Below, piece by piece: positions 1 to 8,979 of a stretch of 64,000 nucleotides of DNA (its first letter is position 1; every line of letters starts with the position of its first letter). A program made the position numbers and the translations under genes. This stretch comes from a virus. The notes under the pieces were generated by a model. That model was not told the origin of the DNA. It did no database searches and saw nothing but the letters and a program-made list of their open reading frames with translations. The stretch is taken from the IMG/VR virus record IMGVR_UViG_3300042484_002069, positions 1-64,000 of that record; one strand, given 5' to 3'.

Positions 1-2
1 GT

Positions 3-1028
3 ATTCGTGAGGAAGAAGAAGTTGTTTCTGAGGCAGATACGGATAGCACAATAAATGACCGATATAAGGACATTCAGACATCCGTAGACGACAAAGGCCG
101 CTTAGTCTACAAGAAAGATAAAAACGTAGAAGTTAAATCTTCGGTTGACGATCAAGGTCGTTTACAATTTAAAGATACCGCTAGAGGCAATGAAACATCT
201 ACAGATAAAGCAGGTAAAATTGTCTTTAGGCGTGCGGAAGGGGTTGAGACAGGGGACGACGAAAATATGGACGAATTGTCAGAAGCAGATCAAGAATTAA
301 ATATTGATATGGCATCTATTTTCGGCGAAGACTTATCCGAAGAATTTAGAGAAAAAGCAACATCCATTTTTGAAGCAGCAGTCATTGCTAAAGTCAACGA
401 TGAAATGGAAAGAGTTTGCGAAGCATTAGAAGAAAAATATTCTGCAGAGTTTGAAGAATATACAGAAAGCATTGTTGAAAAGGTCGATGCTTATCTAAAC
501 TATGTAGTTGAAAACTATATGGAAGAAAACAAACTAGCAATCGATAATGGGTTGCGTACTGAAATAGCCGAAGATTTTATGTCGGGACTTAAGGCGCTCT
601 TCAAAGAACATTATATTGAAGTGCCTGAGGAAAAATATGATGTAATAGGTGAATTACAAAGTAAGGTAACAGATTTAGAAGAAAGTCTAGATCGTCAACT
701 AGAACAAAATGTTGGTTTACATACTGAAGTGTCGTCTTTAAAGAAACATTTAATTATCAGTGAAATGACTGATGATTTAGCTGACACCCAAGTTAATAAA
801 TTAACGAAACTTTTAGACGGTGTAAATTTTGAGAATGAAGAAATTTACAGAGAAAAGGTTGCGGTAATTAAGGAAAATTATTTCCCAGTAACATCTGGAA
901 AAGAGTCTTTCACAATTTCCCAAACACAACCCCTTGTAGAAGAAACTAGTATTGAAGAAAGCTTCGCTTCTAATGATGTCGTATCTTCGTATGCTAAAGC
1001 CTTATCAAGAACAATTAAACGAGTATAA
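3..1028 (+). CDS. 22: Prohead core scaffold protein gp22 (5' truncated by window edge)
   Basis: The frame is open from the first bases of the window, so the start codon lies upstream; the first ATG at 267 is internal. The protein is acidic and helical, and the segment VVENYMEENKLAIDNGLRTE is characteristic of T4-type gp22, the internal scaffold around which the capsid assembles and which the prohead protease later degrades. Gene order 22-23 agrees. The N-terminal part carries three degenerate repeats of about 19 residues (SVDDKGRL, SVDDQGRL, STDKAGKI). Function follows from family knowledge and position. Confidence 0.85.
   Translation: MREEEEVVSEADTDSTINDRYKDIQTSVDDKGRLVYKKDKNVEVKSSVDDQGRLQFKDTARGNETSTDKAGKIVFRRAEGVETGDDENMDELSEADQELNIDMASIFGEDLSEEFREKATSIFEAAVIAKVNDEMERVCEALEEKYSAEFEEYTESIVEKVDAYLNYVVENYMEENKLAIDNGLRTEIAEDFMSGLKALFKEHYIEVPEEKYDVIGELQSKVTDLEESLDRQLEQNVGLHTEVSSLKKHLIISEMTDDLADTQVNKLTKLLDGVNFENEEIYREKVAVIKENYFPVTSGKESFTISQTQPLVEETSIEESFASNDVVSSYAKALSRTIKRV
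78..250 (+). repeat. Three degenerate tandem repeats inside gp22
   Basis: Three consecutive units of about 19-20 codons begin near 78, 138 and 195. Each has a polar (T/S)S(V/T)D core, then G(R/K)(L/I), a hydrophobic residue and basic residues. Similarity is visible only at protein level. Confidence 0.5.
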
Positions 1029-1030
1029 CT

Positions 1031-1038
1031 TATAAATT
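1031..1038 (+). promoter_or_regulatory. Possible T4-type late promoter of gene 23
   Basis: TATAAATT, one base off the T4 late octamer TATAAATA, lies about 29 bp before the gp23 start codon. A late promoter is expected before the capsid gene; the mismatch lowers confidence. Confidence 0.4.
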
Positions 1039-1066
1039 ACATAAGTTGTAAATAAAGGAGAATTAC

Positions 1067-2350
1067 ATGTTTTTATCCGAGAATTATCAACAAAAGTGGG
1101 GCGCAATTTTAGATCATCCTGATCTACCCCAAATTAAAGATTCGTATAAGCGTGCTGTTACTGCAGTATTATTAGAGAATCAAGAAAAATCTTTACGTGA
1201 AGAGCGTCAAGCGCTTTTCGAAACACCTTCGAATAACATCAGCGCAACTGATGGTATTCAAAAGTATGACCCAATTCTAATTGGCCTAGTCCGTCGCGCA
1301 ATGCCTAATCTAATGGCTTATGACATTTGCGGTGTACAACCAATGACAGGTCCTACTGGCCTAATCTTCGCAATGCGTTCGATGTATGGTTCGGAGCGTA
1401 ATAACACTACGACCCGTAAAGAAGCATTATTCAATGAAGCCAATACTGGATTCTCTGGCGGCTTTACTGATGGTACAGGTAACAATCCTGTATTCGGTGC
1501 TTACAATACAGGTAATGCGATTCCAACGGGGTCGATGGAAGCTAAGAGTGATTACGCAGAAATGTCTTTCTCGATTGACAAGACAACAGTTACTGCTAAA
1601 TCACGTGCATTGAAAGCAGAATACACCGTTGAATTGGCACAAGACTTAAAAGCAATTCATGGTCTTGACGCTGAAGCAGAATTATCGAACATTCTTTCGC
1701 AAGAATTTATGTTTGAGATTAATCGCGAAGTTGTTCGTACAATCTACAAAGTTGCTAAAGCAGGTTCGCCTTCAACAGCAACAGCAGGTACATTTGACTT
1801 AGATATTGATTCAAACGGACGTTGGTCTGTAGAGCGCTTTAAAGGCTTGTTATTTAATATCGAACGTGATGCTAACCACATTGCACAAGACACTCGTAGA
1901 GGAAAAGGTAACTTCATCGTTTGCTCAGCAGACGTTGCAAGTGCACTAGCTATGTCAGGCGTATTAGATTATGCTCCAGCATTAAGCACAAATCTAAATG
2001 TTGATGATACAGGCAATACATTCGCAGGCGTTTTAAACGGACGTTATAGAGTTTATATTGACCCGTATTCGTCGAATTTGGGTGCTACTAACCAGTTCTA
2101 TGTAGTTGGTTACAAAGGTACAAGTCCTTACGATGCAGGTATGTTCTATTGCCCATACGTTCCGTTACAAATGGTTCGTGCAATTGATCCTAACAGCTTC
2201 CAGCCAAAAATCGGCTTTAAGACACGTTATGGCCTAATTGCTAACCCATATGTAACTTCGTCGGATAGCTTGTCGGATTCGGATGGCGATAGCTTCACAG
2301 CAAATCGCAATCAGTATTATCGTCGTACCAAGGTTGCGAACCTAATGTAA
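1067..2350 (+). CDS. 23: Major capsid protein gp23
   Basis: This 427-residue protein is the T4-type major capsid subunit. Family-like segments include the N-terminal region ending near the FETPSNNI stretch, LVRRAMPNLMAYDICGVQPM and the C-terminal GFKTRYGLIANPY. In T4, gp23 is cleaved by the prohead protease at an (I/L)xE site after about 65 residues. It lies directly after gp22, has an aaggag ribosome binding site, and ends just before a strong terminator. No separate vertex protein (gp24) gene follows. Confidence 0.95.
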   Translation: MFLSENYQQKWGAILDHPDLPQIKDSYKRAVTAVLLENQEKSLREERQALFETPSNNISATDGIQKYDPILIGLVRRAMPNLMAYDICGVQPMTGPTGLIFAMRSMYGSERNNTTTRKEALFNEANTGFSGGFTDGTGNNPVFGAYNTGNAIPTGSMEAKSDYAEMSFSIDKTTVTAKSRALKAEYTVELAQDLKAIHGLDAEAELSNILSQEFMFEINREVVRTIYKVAKAGSPSTATAGTFDLDIDSNGRWSVERFKGLLFNIERDANHIAQDTRRGKGNFIVCSADVASALAMSGVLDYAPALSTNLNVDDTGNTFAGVLNGRYRVYIDPYSSNLGATNQFYVVGYKGTSPYDAGMFYCPYVPLQMVRAIDPNSFQPKIGFKTRYGLIANPYVTSSDSLSDSDGDSFTANRNQYYRRTKVANLM

Positions 2351-2380
2351 TTGAAGTAGCCGACAGTAAGATCGGAATTT

Positions 2381-2410
2381 AAAGGGGGAAGGAAACTTCC
2401 CCCTTTTTTA
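2381..2410 (+). terminator. Rho-independent terminator after gene 23
   Basis: An 11-bp perfect stem (AAAGGGGGAAG / CTTCCCCCTTT) with a GAAA tetraloop runs into a T tract. It separates capsid transcription from the gp19 late promoter that follows. Confidence 0.92.
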
Positions 2411-2424
2411 ACCTTTGTATCGGC

Positions 2425-2432
2425 TATAAATA
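2425..2432 (+). promoter_or_regulatory. T4-type late promoter of gene 19
   Basis: Exact TATAAATA octamer 23 bp before the gp19 start and just after the gp23 terminator. It matches the sequence recognised in T4 by RNA polymerase carrying gp55, which this window encodes. Confidence 0.75.
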
Positions 2433-2454
2433 ATAAGATGAAGAAAGGAGTACA

Positions 2455-3042
2455 ATGGCATACACTGCAAACATAGACGTTATTCAAAATGCTATATCGG
2501 AATCACAAACAACCACATATGATTATTTACGACCAAATGCGTTTAGATTCAGTTTAAAAGATTTACCTAAAGTCTCATTTACTTGCCAATCAGCAAATCT
2601 TCCAGATTTACAATTAGGATATGCTATTCAAAGTACTCCTTTTGTGGATTTGCCGACGGTCGGAGATAAAATAAACTTCGGTGAGTTTACAATCAGATTT
2701 ATTGTTGCTGAAGATATGAGAAACTATCTTGAATTGTATCGTTGGATAATTGGTTTGGGATTCCCTAAAGATTATTCACAATTCAAAACATTTTCGGATA
2801 ATAAAGTAAGTAGATTTCCATTTGTCACAAAGAAGGATGGAACTGAGGAAATTTTGGCATACTCGGATGGTACGTTGACTATTCTCGACTCGACAAACTC
2901 GCCTAAAGTAAATATAATATTTAAAAACCTGTTCCCTATATCATTACAGGCTTTGGATTTTGATATTACTTCTCAGACCGTAGAGTATTTTACTGCAATT
3001 GCTACATTTAAATATACTATTTTCGAAGTAGAACCTTTATAA
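2455..3042 (+). CDS. 19: Tail tube protein gp19
   Basis: The 195-residue protein matches T4-type tail tube subunits: an N-terminal NAFRFSLKDLPKVSFTCQSA segment, a central ELYRWIIGLGFP and a C-terminal FTAIATFKYTIFEVEPL. It would polymerise into the inner tube of the contractile tail. It has an aaaggag ribosome binding site and its own late promoter. Placement directly after gp23 differs from T4 itself. Confidence 0.88.
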   Translation: MAYTANIDVIQNAISESQTTTYDYLRPNAFRFSLKDLPKVSFTCQSANLPDLQLGYAIQSTPFVDLPTVGDKINFGEFTIRFIVAEDMRNYLELYRWIIGLGFPKDYSQFKTFSDNKVSRFPFVTKKDGTEEILAYSDGTLTILDSTNSPKVNIIFKNLFPISLQALDFDITSQTVEYFTAIATFKYTIFEVEPL

Positions 3043-3063
3043 TTTTTTTAATTTGGAGTTATT

Positions 3064-3951
3064 ATGAATACAAAAGTAAAACCTATGCCCCTGCCTTCAA
3101 TTCCTAAATTGCCAAAGGCAGGCGGCAATCAAGAGGCAGCAAACAATCCCAACGAAAAAAAGCTAGAAGTAAAACTAGACGACCTTCGTAAAGAACGTAT
3201 TTTCATTGCCACTCCCTGTTATGGTGGGCAATTAACCGAAGCATATTTTAGATCAACTATTCGATTACTAACTTTCTGTAATCAACATCAAATTCCTATT
3301 GCGTTTGGAACTATTGCGAATGAATCGTTGGTTACTAGAGCTAGAAATGTTTTGGTGGCATATTTCCTACAAAGCGATTTTACTCGTCTAATGTTTATTG
3401 ATGCAGATATCGAATTCCAAGTTGAGGATGTTATTAAACTTATTGCCCATAATAAGGATGTTGCCGTCGGCGCATATCCTAAAAAGGGTGTTAATTGGCA
3501 GCGTATTCGTGAAAGCGTTCGGCAAAATGATACTACGTATGACGATAAACAGATTGCATCGTTTGGTAGTGATTATGCAATTAACTTTAAATTTATTAAC
3601 CGCGAACAAAAACAAATTGCAATTGAAAACGGATTAATTCGTTTACATGATGGTGCAACCGGGTTTATGATGATTAAGCGAGAAGTTATTGATAAAATGA
3701 TTGAGGCATATCCAGATCTAAAATATAACAATGATTTGAATACACCGCCGGAATTAAATCCTCATTTTTACGCATTCTTCGATACAATGATTGATCCAAA
3801 GGATAAACGATATCTATCTGAAGATTATACGTTTAGTCGTAGATGGCAAGACATCGGCGGTGAAATTTGGCTTGACCCGTCAATCTCTTTGAACCATTAT
3901 GGTTCGTTTAATTTCCAAGGTAACCCTTCTCAAATTATTCAAGTAGGGTAA
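3064..3951 (+). CDS. GT-A type glycosyltransferase-like protein
   Basis: A proline-rich N-terminus of about 45 residues precedes a nucleotide-diphospho-sugar transferase fold. The motif FIDADIEF (DxD-type metal/nucleotide site) follows RARNVLVAYFL, and a later LSEDYTFSRRW resembles the acceptor region of this phage family. Such genes are frequent between structural genes and uvsY in T4-like phages of aquatic bacteria. Substrate and acceptor cannot be told from sequence. Confidence 0.7.
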   Translation: MNTKVKPMPLPSIPKLPKAGGNQEAANNPNEKKLEVKLDDLRKERIFIATPCYGGQLTEAYFRSTIRLLTFCNQHQIPIAFGTIANESLVTRARNVLVAYFLQSDFTRLMFIDADIEFQVEDVIKLIAHNKDVAVGAYPKKGVNWQRIRESVRQNDTTYDDKQIASFGSDYAINFKFINREQKQIAIENGLIRLHDGATGFMMIKREVIDKMIEAYPDLKYNNDLNTPPELNPHFYAFFDTMIDPKDKRYLSEDYTFSRRWQDIGGEIWLDPSISLNHYGSFNFQGNPSQIIQVG

Positions 3952-3954
3952 TTT

Positions 3955-4395
3955 ATGAAATTATCCGATCTTCAAGAATCCTGGGCGGAGGATTGTAAGA
4001 TTGATGAATTGAATCTTGGTCGTGAATCTGCCAGAACCCCAAACCTTCACGCCAAGTATTTGAATTATCTAACATCTAGCAAACTAAATCTTCGCAAAGC
4101 GGAATCTGATTATTATAATACCAGACGATTAAAATATAGGTATTATCGAGGCGAATTAACAAGCGCCGAACTTGCCGAATATGAATGGGATCAATGGCAA
4201 GGAAATAAACCGCTAAAAAATGAAATGGATGAATTTTTGTCCTGTGATAAAGACTTAATAACTCTTGAGGATAAAGTGGAATATTTTAAAACTGTTTTAT
4301 ATCAGCTTGAACAAATTATTCGATCTTTAAATAGTAGAACATGGGATATAAAGAATTGTATCGAGTGGAATAAATTTACAAGTGGAATGATGTAA
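3955..4395 (+). CDS. uvsY: UvsY recombination mediator
   Basis: The 146-residue protein has the UvsY pattern: WAEDCKIDELNL at the N-terminus, SARTPNLHAKYL, FLSCDKDL, and the C-terminal IKNCIEWNKFTSG. In T4, UvsY loads the UvsX recombinase on gp32-coated single-stranded DNA. The next gene, uvsW, overlaps its stop codon by one base, as expected for this recombination pair. Confidence 0.88.
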   Translation: MKLSDLQESWAEDCKIDELNLGRESARTPNLHAKYLNYLTSSKLNLRKAESDYYNTRRLKYRYYRGELTSAELAEYEWDQWQGNKPLKNEMDEFLSCDKDLITLEDKVEYFKTVLYQLEQIIRSLNSRTWDIKNCIEWNKFTSGMM

Positions 4396-5879
4396 TGGCT
4401 GCGGATATAACATTGATTAAAAAGGATGAAGTCTACATAAAAGTATTATGTGAACCTTCAATTGCCCAGGAACTTAGTGACCATTTTTGTTTCGATGTTC
4501 CTGGTGCAAAGTTTCATCCATTATATAAATCTCGTATGTGGGATGGCAAGGTTAGATTATTTTCAATGTTTACGAAAGAATTGTATACAGGGTTAAAAGA
4601 TTATGTAACTGCATTTGCTAAAGAACGGGAATACACAGTACAAGATGCAATTGTTCCGAATTTTAAAGATCCAGTAACATATGAACAGGTAAAAGAATTT
4701 TGTCTTAGTTTACAATTAGCATCTAAAGGTCAACCGATTAATATTCGAGAATACCAAATAGATGCAGTATATGCAGCGATTGTTGATAGTAGACGTTTGT
4801 TACTATCACCTACAGGTTCAGGTAAATCTCTTATAATATATTGTTTATTACGATGGCATGAAAAATTTAATCGACGTCAGCTTATTCTAGTACCAACTAC
4901 GTCTTTAGTAGAACAAATGTACACCGACTTTCAAGATTACTCGTCTATAAATGGGTGGAAGGCATCTGAACATTGTCATCGTATCTACGGTGGGCACGAA
5001 AAATCTAATGAATATGATGTTATAATTAGCACATGGCAATCTCTTTATAAATTACCTAAATCTTTTTTTAGTGATTTTAAAACAATATACGGGGATGAAG
5101 CTCATCAATTTAAGGCAAAATCGTTAACTACTATTCTAAATAAATGCGACAGCTCACCTTTTAGAATTGGAACTACTGGTACTTTAGATGGTCTTAAAAC
5201 TCATCGATTAGTGCTTGAAGGTATATTTGGCCCAGTATTAAAGGTTACATCTACTAAGCAATTAATAACAGATAAAACTCTTGCAGATTTAAAAATATTT
5301 AATATTATACTTGAATATCCAGATGAAATAAGAAAATCATTAAAAGGGAATTCTTATCAGGAGGAAATGGATTTCCTTGTACAATATGAACCTAGAAACA
5401 GATTTATTCGTAATCTTGCTCTAAAACAAACTAACAATACGTTGGTACTTTTTCAGTACGTTGAAAAACATGGAAAAAGTCTACACGAAATGATTCAACA
5501 AAAAGAACCAAATCGAAAAGTATTTTTTGTTTATGGGGGAACAGATACAGAGCAACGTGAGCAAATACGAGGATTGACAGAAAACGAAAAGGATGCTATA
5601 ATTGTAGCATCATATGGAACTTTTTCAACTGGGATAAACATTCGAAATCTGCATAATATTATTTTTGCGTCACCTTCTAAGTCTCGTATACGTAATCTAC
5701 AATCAATTGGCAGAGGCCTTAGAACAAGTGATAATAAAGATAGTTGTACTCTATATGATATCGGAGATGATCTTACTTGGAAATCTAAAAAGAACTATAC
5801 TTTACTACATATGATAGAACGTATTAAAATTTATAATGATGAACATTTCAATTACAAATTAATTAAGGTGTCAATCTAA
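4395..5879 (+). CDS. uvsW: UvsW ATP-dependent helicase
   Basis: This 494-residue superfamily 2 helicase has Walker A SPTGSGKSL near residue 140, motif II GDEAH, motif III GTTGTL, and motif VI QSIGRGLR. The N-terminal domain of about 100 residues with KSRMWDGK is typical of UvsW. In T4 it unwinds branched DNA and R-loops and drives the switch from origin-dependent to recombination-dependent replication. It is coupled to uvsY upstream and the Sm-like gene downstream. Confidence 0.93.
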   Translation: MAADITLIKKDEVYIKVLCEPSIAQELSDHFCFDVPGAKFHPLYKSRMWDGKVRLFSMFTKELYTGLKDYVTAFAKEREYTVQDAIVPNFKDPVTYEQVKEFCLSLQLASKGQPINIREYQIDAVYAAIVDSRRLLLSPTGSGKSLIIYCLLRWHEKFNRRQLILVPTTSLVEQMYTDFQDYSSINGWKASEHCHRIYGGHEKSNEYDVIISTWQSLYKLPKSFFSDFKTIYGDEAHQFKAKSLTTILNKCDSSPFRIGTTGTLDGLKTHRLVLEGIFGPVLKVTSTKQLITDKTLADLKIFNIILEYPDEIRKSLKGNSYQEEMDFLVQYEPRNRFIRNLALKQTNNTLVLFQYVEKHGKSLHEMIQQKEPNRKVFFVYGGTDTEQREQIRGLTENEKDAIIVASYGTFSTGINIRNLHNIIFASPSKSRIRNLQSIGRGLRTSDNKDSCTLYDIGDDLTWKSKKNYTLLHMIERIKIYNDEHFNYKLIKVSI

Positions 5880-6358
5880 TGGAAGATATAACATACTATA
5901 AACTATTGAAGCTTTCATCTGGAGAGAATATTATTTGTGGGACTGAGGACAATTGTAAAAATTTTACAGAAAAAGGTATGATAAGCATATCTAATCCGGT
6001 AGTTTTAAATGTACTTAGAACTCCGAAAGGTAAAAATTTGGTAGAGACGTATATACTTATACCTTGGTTTAGTTTTGCAAATGGCAATGTATATGACATT
6101 TCTACAGATCAGATTATTACAGCTATAGATATTAAGGAATCGCTAAAATCGAATTACTTTTCATATTTAGAACAGCGAGCATTAGAAGATGAAATAGAAG
6201 ATGGGTTATCAGAAGATTTTGATAATGAAGATGAGCTTCAGGAAATAGAAGAATTCCTGGAAACCTTGGGAGAAACACATGACGACGAAAATGACTACGA
6301 TGGACGAGACGACACCGGTACTACAAGAAGTAGAAGAGGTACGAGAACCCTCCACTAA
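5879..6358 (+). CDS. Small beta-rich protein, possibly Sm-like, with acidic tail
   Basis: This 159-residue protein has an N-terminal beta-rich part (YYKLLKLSSGENIICGT, then ISNPVVLNVLRTP and ETYILIPWFSF), whose pattern matches the protein at 37004-37342 and suggests an Sm-like fold. A very acidic tail follows from about residue 100 (EDEIEDGLSEDFDNEDELQE). The last 80 bases overlap the gp55 gene in another frame. Function unknown; the Sm-like assignment is inference. Confidence 0.6.
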   Translation: MEDITYYKLLKLSSGENIICGTEDNCKNFTEKGMISISNPVVLNVLRTPKGKNLVETYILIPWFSFANGNVYDISTDQIITAIDIKESLKSNYFSYLEQRALEDEIEDGLSEDFDNEDELQEIEEFLETLGETHDDENDYDGRDDTGTTRSRRGTRTLH

Positions 6359-6911
6359 ATCTAAAATGGATCCTGCTCATTATGTGGATAATAAAAAATT
6401 CTTAGCAGAACTACTAATATACAAAACTGCCGTAGATGCAGCGAAGGAAGCAGGCCAAGAAATCCCACAGGTTCCGGATTATATAGGTGAATGTTTTATT
6501 AAAATTGCAACTCATCTTTCATATAAATCTAATTTTATTAATTATACCTTTAGAGATGATATGATTTCAGATGGTATAGAAAATTGTTTAACTGCCGCAG
6601 GAAAATTTGATCCCACAAAATCATCTAATCCTTTCGCATATTATACTCAAATTGTTTTCTTTGCGTTTATTCGTAGAATCCAAAAAGAGAAAAAACATCA
6701 AGCAACCAAATATAAAATAATTGAAAATTTAGACTTAGATTCAATTATTCAGCAAAATGATGATAGCGAATCGGGTAGACAATTAATTGAATTTTTAAAG
6801 AAACAATTAGATACAATTGATCCAGAAAAACGGGAAACCCCATCCGAAACAAAATCTCGAAAAAAGAAGTCTGCTGAAATGGATATTCCTACTATAGACT
6901 TACTTACCTAA
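6279..6911 (+). CDS. 55: Late sigma factor gp55
   Basis: The 210-residue protein resembles T4 gp55, a minimal sigma factor that directs host RNA polymerase to TATAAATA late promoters. Similar regions are HYVDNKKFLAELLIY, YTFRDDMISDGIENCL, NPFAYYTQIVFFAFIRRIQK and KKHQATKYKII. A gggag site 7 bases upstream supports the start at 6279, giving an 80-base overlap with the previous gene. The coactivator gp33 is not recognised in the window; the clamp gp45 is at 32865. Confidence 0.85.
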   Translation: MTTKMTTMDETTPVLQEVEEVREPSTKSKMDPAHYVDNKKFLAELLIYKTAVDAAKEAGQEIPQVPDYIGECFIKIATHLSYKSNFINYTFRDDMISDGIENCLTAAGKFDPTKSSNPFAYYTQIVFFAFIRRIQKEKKHQATKYKIIENLDLDSIIQQNDDSESGRQLIEFLKKQLDTIDPEKRETPSETKSRKKKSAEMDIPTIDLLT

Positions 6912-6949
6912 ATACTATATACTGTATAATTAAATTGATAAAGACTTAT

Positions 6950-7813
6950 ATGAGCAAAATTAAAGTAGCAGAACTATTTTATAGTATTCAGGGAGAAGGT
7001 CGGTACATGGGTGTTCCTTCTGTTTTCTTGCGCACATTTGGTTGTAACTTTAAGTGCGCAGGGTTTGGTATGCCAAAAGGTCAAGTTAGTACAGAAGTAG
7101 ATGATATTGCATATACGCATATGAATATTGAATCATTCCAAACATATCAAGAACTTCCTTTGGTAAGTACTGGGTGTGATAGTTATGCAAGTTGGGATCC
7201 TAGATTTAAGGGACTATCTCCTCTCCTTGAAGTTGACAGTATCGCAAAATCTATTGTAGACCTGTTACCCGCAAAAGGTTGGCAACAAGAGCATTTGGTA
7301 ATTACTGGCGGTGAACCTTTATTGGGCTGGCAAAAATCCTACGAAGAATTATTAGAACATCCTTTGATGAAATCTTTAGATGAACTAACATTTGAAACAA
7401 ACGGTACCCAATCTTTGACTGAGGAATTTACTGATTATCTATTTCAAGAATGGACGCGATTTGGTAGAGATTATGATAAATTAACTTTTTCGGTTTCCCC
7501 TAAATTATCTGTTTCGGGAGAAAAGTGGGAAGATGCAATTAAGCCAGATGTAGTTTGTGACTATCAAAAAATAGGCAATACGTATTTAAAATTTGTAGTA
7601 GCATCAGAAGAAGATGTCGTTGAAGCAGAAAAAGCAGTAGCGGAATATCGCAAAGCCGGATTTTATGGGCATATTTATTTGATGCCGGTAGGTGGTATTG
7701 AAACCGTGTATTATATGAACAATAAACGAGTTGCAGAAATGGCAATGAAGTTGGGCTGGAGATATTCCGATAGATTACAAGTTCCCTTATTTAAGAATCA
7801 ATGGGGAACGTAA
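6950..7813 (+). CDS. queE: QueE, 7-carboxy-7-deazaguanine synthase (radical SAM)
   Basis: QueE converts 6-carboxy-5,6,7,8-tetrahydropterin to 7-carboxy-7-deazaguanine. From ATG 6950 the protein shows FYSIQGEGRYMGVPSVFLRT, then FGCNFKC (Cys32, Cys36), and a third cluster cysteine in TGCDSYASW (Cys76), so the usual CxxxCxxC is split by an insertion. ITGGEPLLGW and LTFETNGTQ are also present. It sits with folE, queD and a dpdA-like gene, which points to DNA modification rather than tRNA queuosine. Confidence 0.88.
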   Translation: MSKIKVAELFYSIQGEGRYMGVPSVFLRTFGCNFKCAGFGMPKGQVSTEVDDIAYTHMNIESFQTYQELPLVSTGCDSYASWDPRFKGLSPLLEVDSIAKSIVDLLPAKGWQQEHLVITGGEPLLGWQKSYEELLEHPLMKSLDELTFETNGTQSLTEEFTDYLFQEWTRFGRDYDKLTFSVSPKLSVSGEKWEDAIKPDVVCDYQKIGNTYLKFVVASEEDVVEAEKAVAEYRKAGFYGHIYLMPVGGIETVYYMNNKRVAEMAMKLGWRYSDRLQVPLFKNQWGT

Positions 7814-8238
7814 TGGAATATAGCTATTCTGATTATGATGCTGATATATATTCTTTGTTGGCAAAAATAAAACAACGTAATAAAAAGTATGATTATGTTG
7901 TAGGTATTAAACGTGGAGGACTTATTCCTGCGGTATGTTTATCGCATGCTTTAAATATTCCATTATATAATTTAGATTGGTCTACACGAGATTGGGCGAC
8001 GCAGGATATTCGTAATCAAGTATTACAACCCGAATCTAAAATTTTGCTAGTAGATGATATTTGCGACTCCGGCAAAACTCTAATAACATTGAAAGAACTA
8101 TATAGTTTTTGTGATATTGATACTGCGGTGTTAGTTTATAATATAGATCAGATACACATACCAAATTATTATGCAAGAACTATTAATCGAAAATATCAAA
8201 AAGAATTTATTAATTTTTGGTGGGAAGCATATAAATAA
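7813..8238 (+). CDS. Phosphoribosyltransferase-like protein
   Basis: About 141 residues with a type I phosphoribosyltransferase PRPP loop ILLVDDICDSGKTL and an N-terminal VVGIKRGGLIPA. The start at 7813 is preferred over an in-frame ATG at 7801 because a gggga site lies upstream and it abuts the queE stop. It may act in purine or deazapurine nucleotide metabolism, as suggested by its place between queE and folE. The base substrate is unknown. Confidence 0.7.
   Translation: MEYSYSDYDADIYSLLAKIKQRNKKYDYVVGIKRGGLIPAVCLSHALNIPLYNLDWSTRDWATQDIRNQVLQPESKILLVDDICDSGKTLITLKELYSFCDIDTAVLVYNIDQIHIPNYYARTINRKYQKEFINFWWEAYK
8230..8237 (+). promoter_or_regulatory. Late-promoter-like TATAAATA overlapping a stop codon
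   Basis: Exact TATAAATA whose TAA forms part of the stop codon of the preceding gene, 61 bp before folE. It may be a late promoter or chance in AT-rich coding sequence. Confidence 0.35.
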
Positions 8239-8241
8239 CTA

Positions 8242-8259
8242 TGTCGCACAACGGCGACA
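8242..8259 (+). promoter_or_regulatory. Hairpin in folE leader
   Basis: A 6-bp perfect stem, TGTCGC / GCGACA, with loop ACAACG lies in the folE leader and is followed by an A-rich stretch. There is no T tract. It does not fit the preQ1-I consensus that I can recall. Role unknown. Confidence 0.4.
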
Positions 8260-8298
8260 AATTACAAAACTCATATCCGTGTAAGGAAGGATTCTAAA

Positions 8299-8979
8299 AT
8301 GTCATACAACAAAACTAAAACAGATTCAGAATTAGGTCAACAAGTACATGCCTACCTAGTTAAAATGGGAGTTGAAACTCCTACTATTTCTAGACTAATT
8401 GATCGTAAAGAAAAAATTGAGATTATTGAAAAGAATTTCATTAATATTATGGACACACTTGGATTGGACTTATCAGATGATAGTCTAATGGAAACCCCTA
8501 AACGGGTCGCAAAAATGTATGTCAACGAAATATTTTGGGGATTAGATTATGATGCATTTCCAAAATGTACTACGGTTGAAAATAAAATGCGTTATAACGA
8601 AATGGTTGTTGAGCGTAATGTAAATGTTCAAAGTAATTGCGAGCATCACTTTGTAGTTATTGATGGGTTGGCGACTATCGCATATGTTCCTAAAAATCAT
8701 GTTCTTGGTTTAAGTAAAATTAATCGTATCGTAGAATATTTTAGTAAGCGCCCTCAAATACAGGAACGGTTAACAGAACAAATTTTTCATGCATTATGTT
8801 TTATTCTAAATACTGACGATGTTGCTGTATTAATTGATGCTCAGCATTACTGTGTTAAATCTAGAGGTGTTGAAGATACGGGCAGTTCTACTGTTACCGT
8901 ACGCCTCGGAGGAGGATTTAAGACCGACCCCGCAGTAAGAAATGAATTTTTAAGTATTGCGAGAATGGGCAAAAAATGA
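8299..8979 (+). CDS. folE: GTP cyclohydrolase I (FolE)
   Basis: This 226-residue enzyme converts GTP to dihydroneopterin triphosphate, the first step to 7-deazaguanines. Zinc and catalytic motifs are present: SNCEHHFVVIDG, YVPKNHVLGLSKINRIVE, and AQHYCVKSRGVEDTGS. The start has a good aaggaagg site. It overlaps the following exonuclease gene by 4 bases. With QueD and QueE it forms most of a pathway to preQ0. Confidence 0.95.
   Translation: MSYNKTKTDSELGQQVHAYLVKMGVETPTISRLIDRKEKIEIIEKNFINIMDTLGLDLSDDSLMETPKRVAKMYVNEIFWGLDYDAFPKCTTVENKMRYNEMVVERNVNVQSNCEHHFVVIDGLATIAYVPKNHVLGLSKINRIVEYFSKRPQIQERLTEQIFHALCFILNTDDVAVLIDAQHYCVKSRGVEDTGSSTVTVRLGGGFKTDPAVRNEFLSIARMGKK

Noticed and set aside
6925-6930. 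TATAAT upstream of queE as a promoter
   Set aside because: No -35 hexamer at 16-18 bp and no extended -10.
8242-8298. preQ1 riboswitch before folE
   Set aside because: Loop length and the A-rich tail do not fit the preQ1-I consensus; only a simple hairpin is certain.
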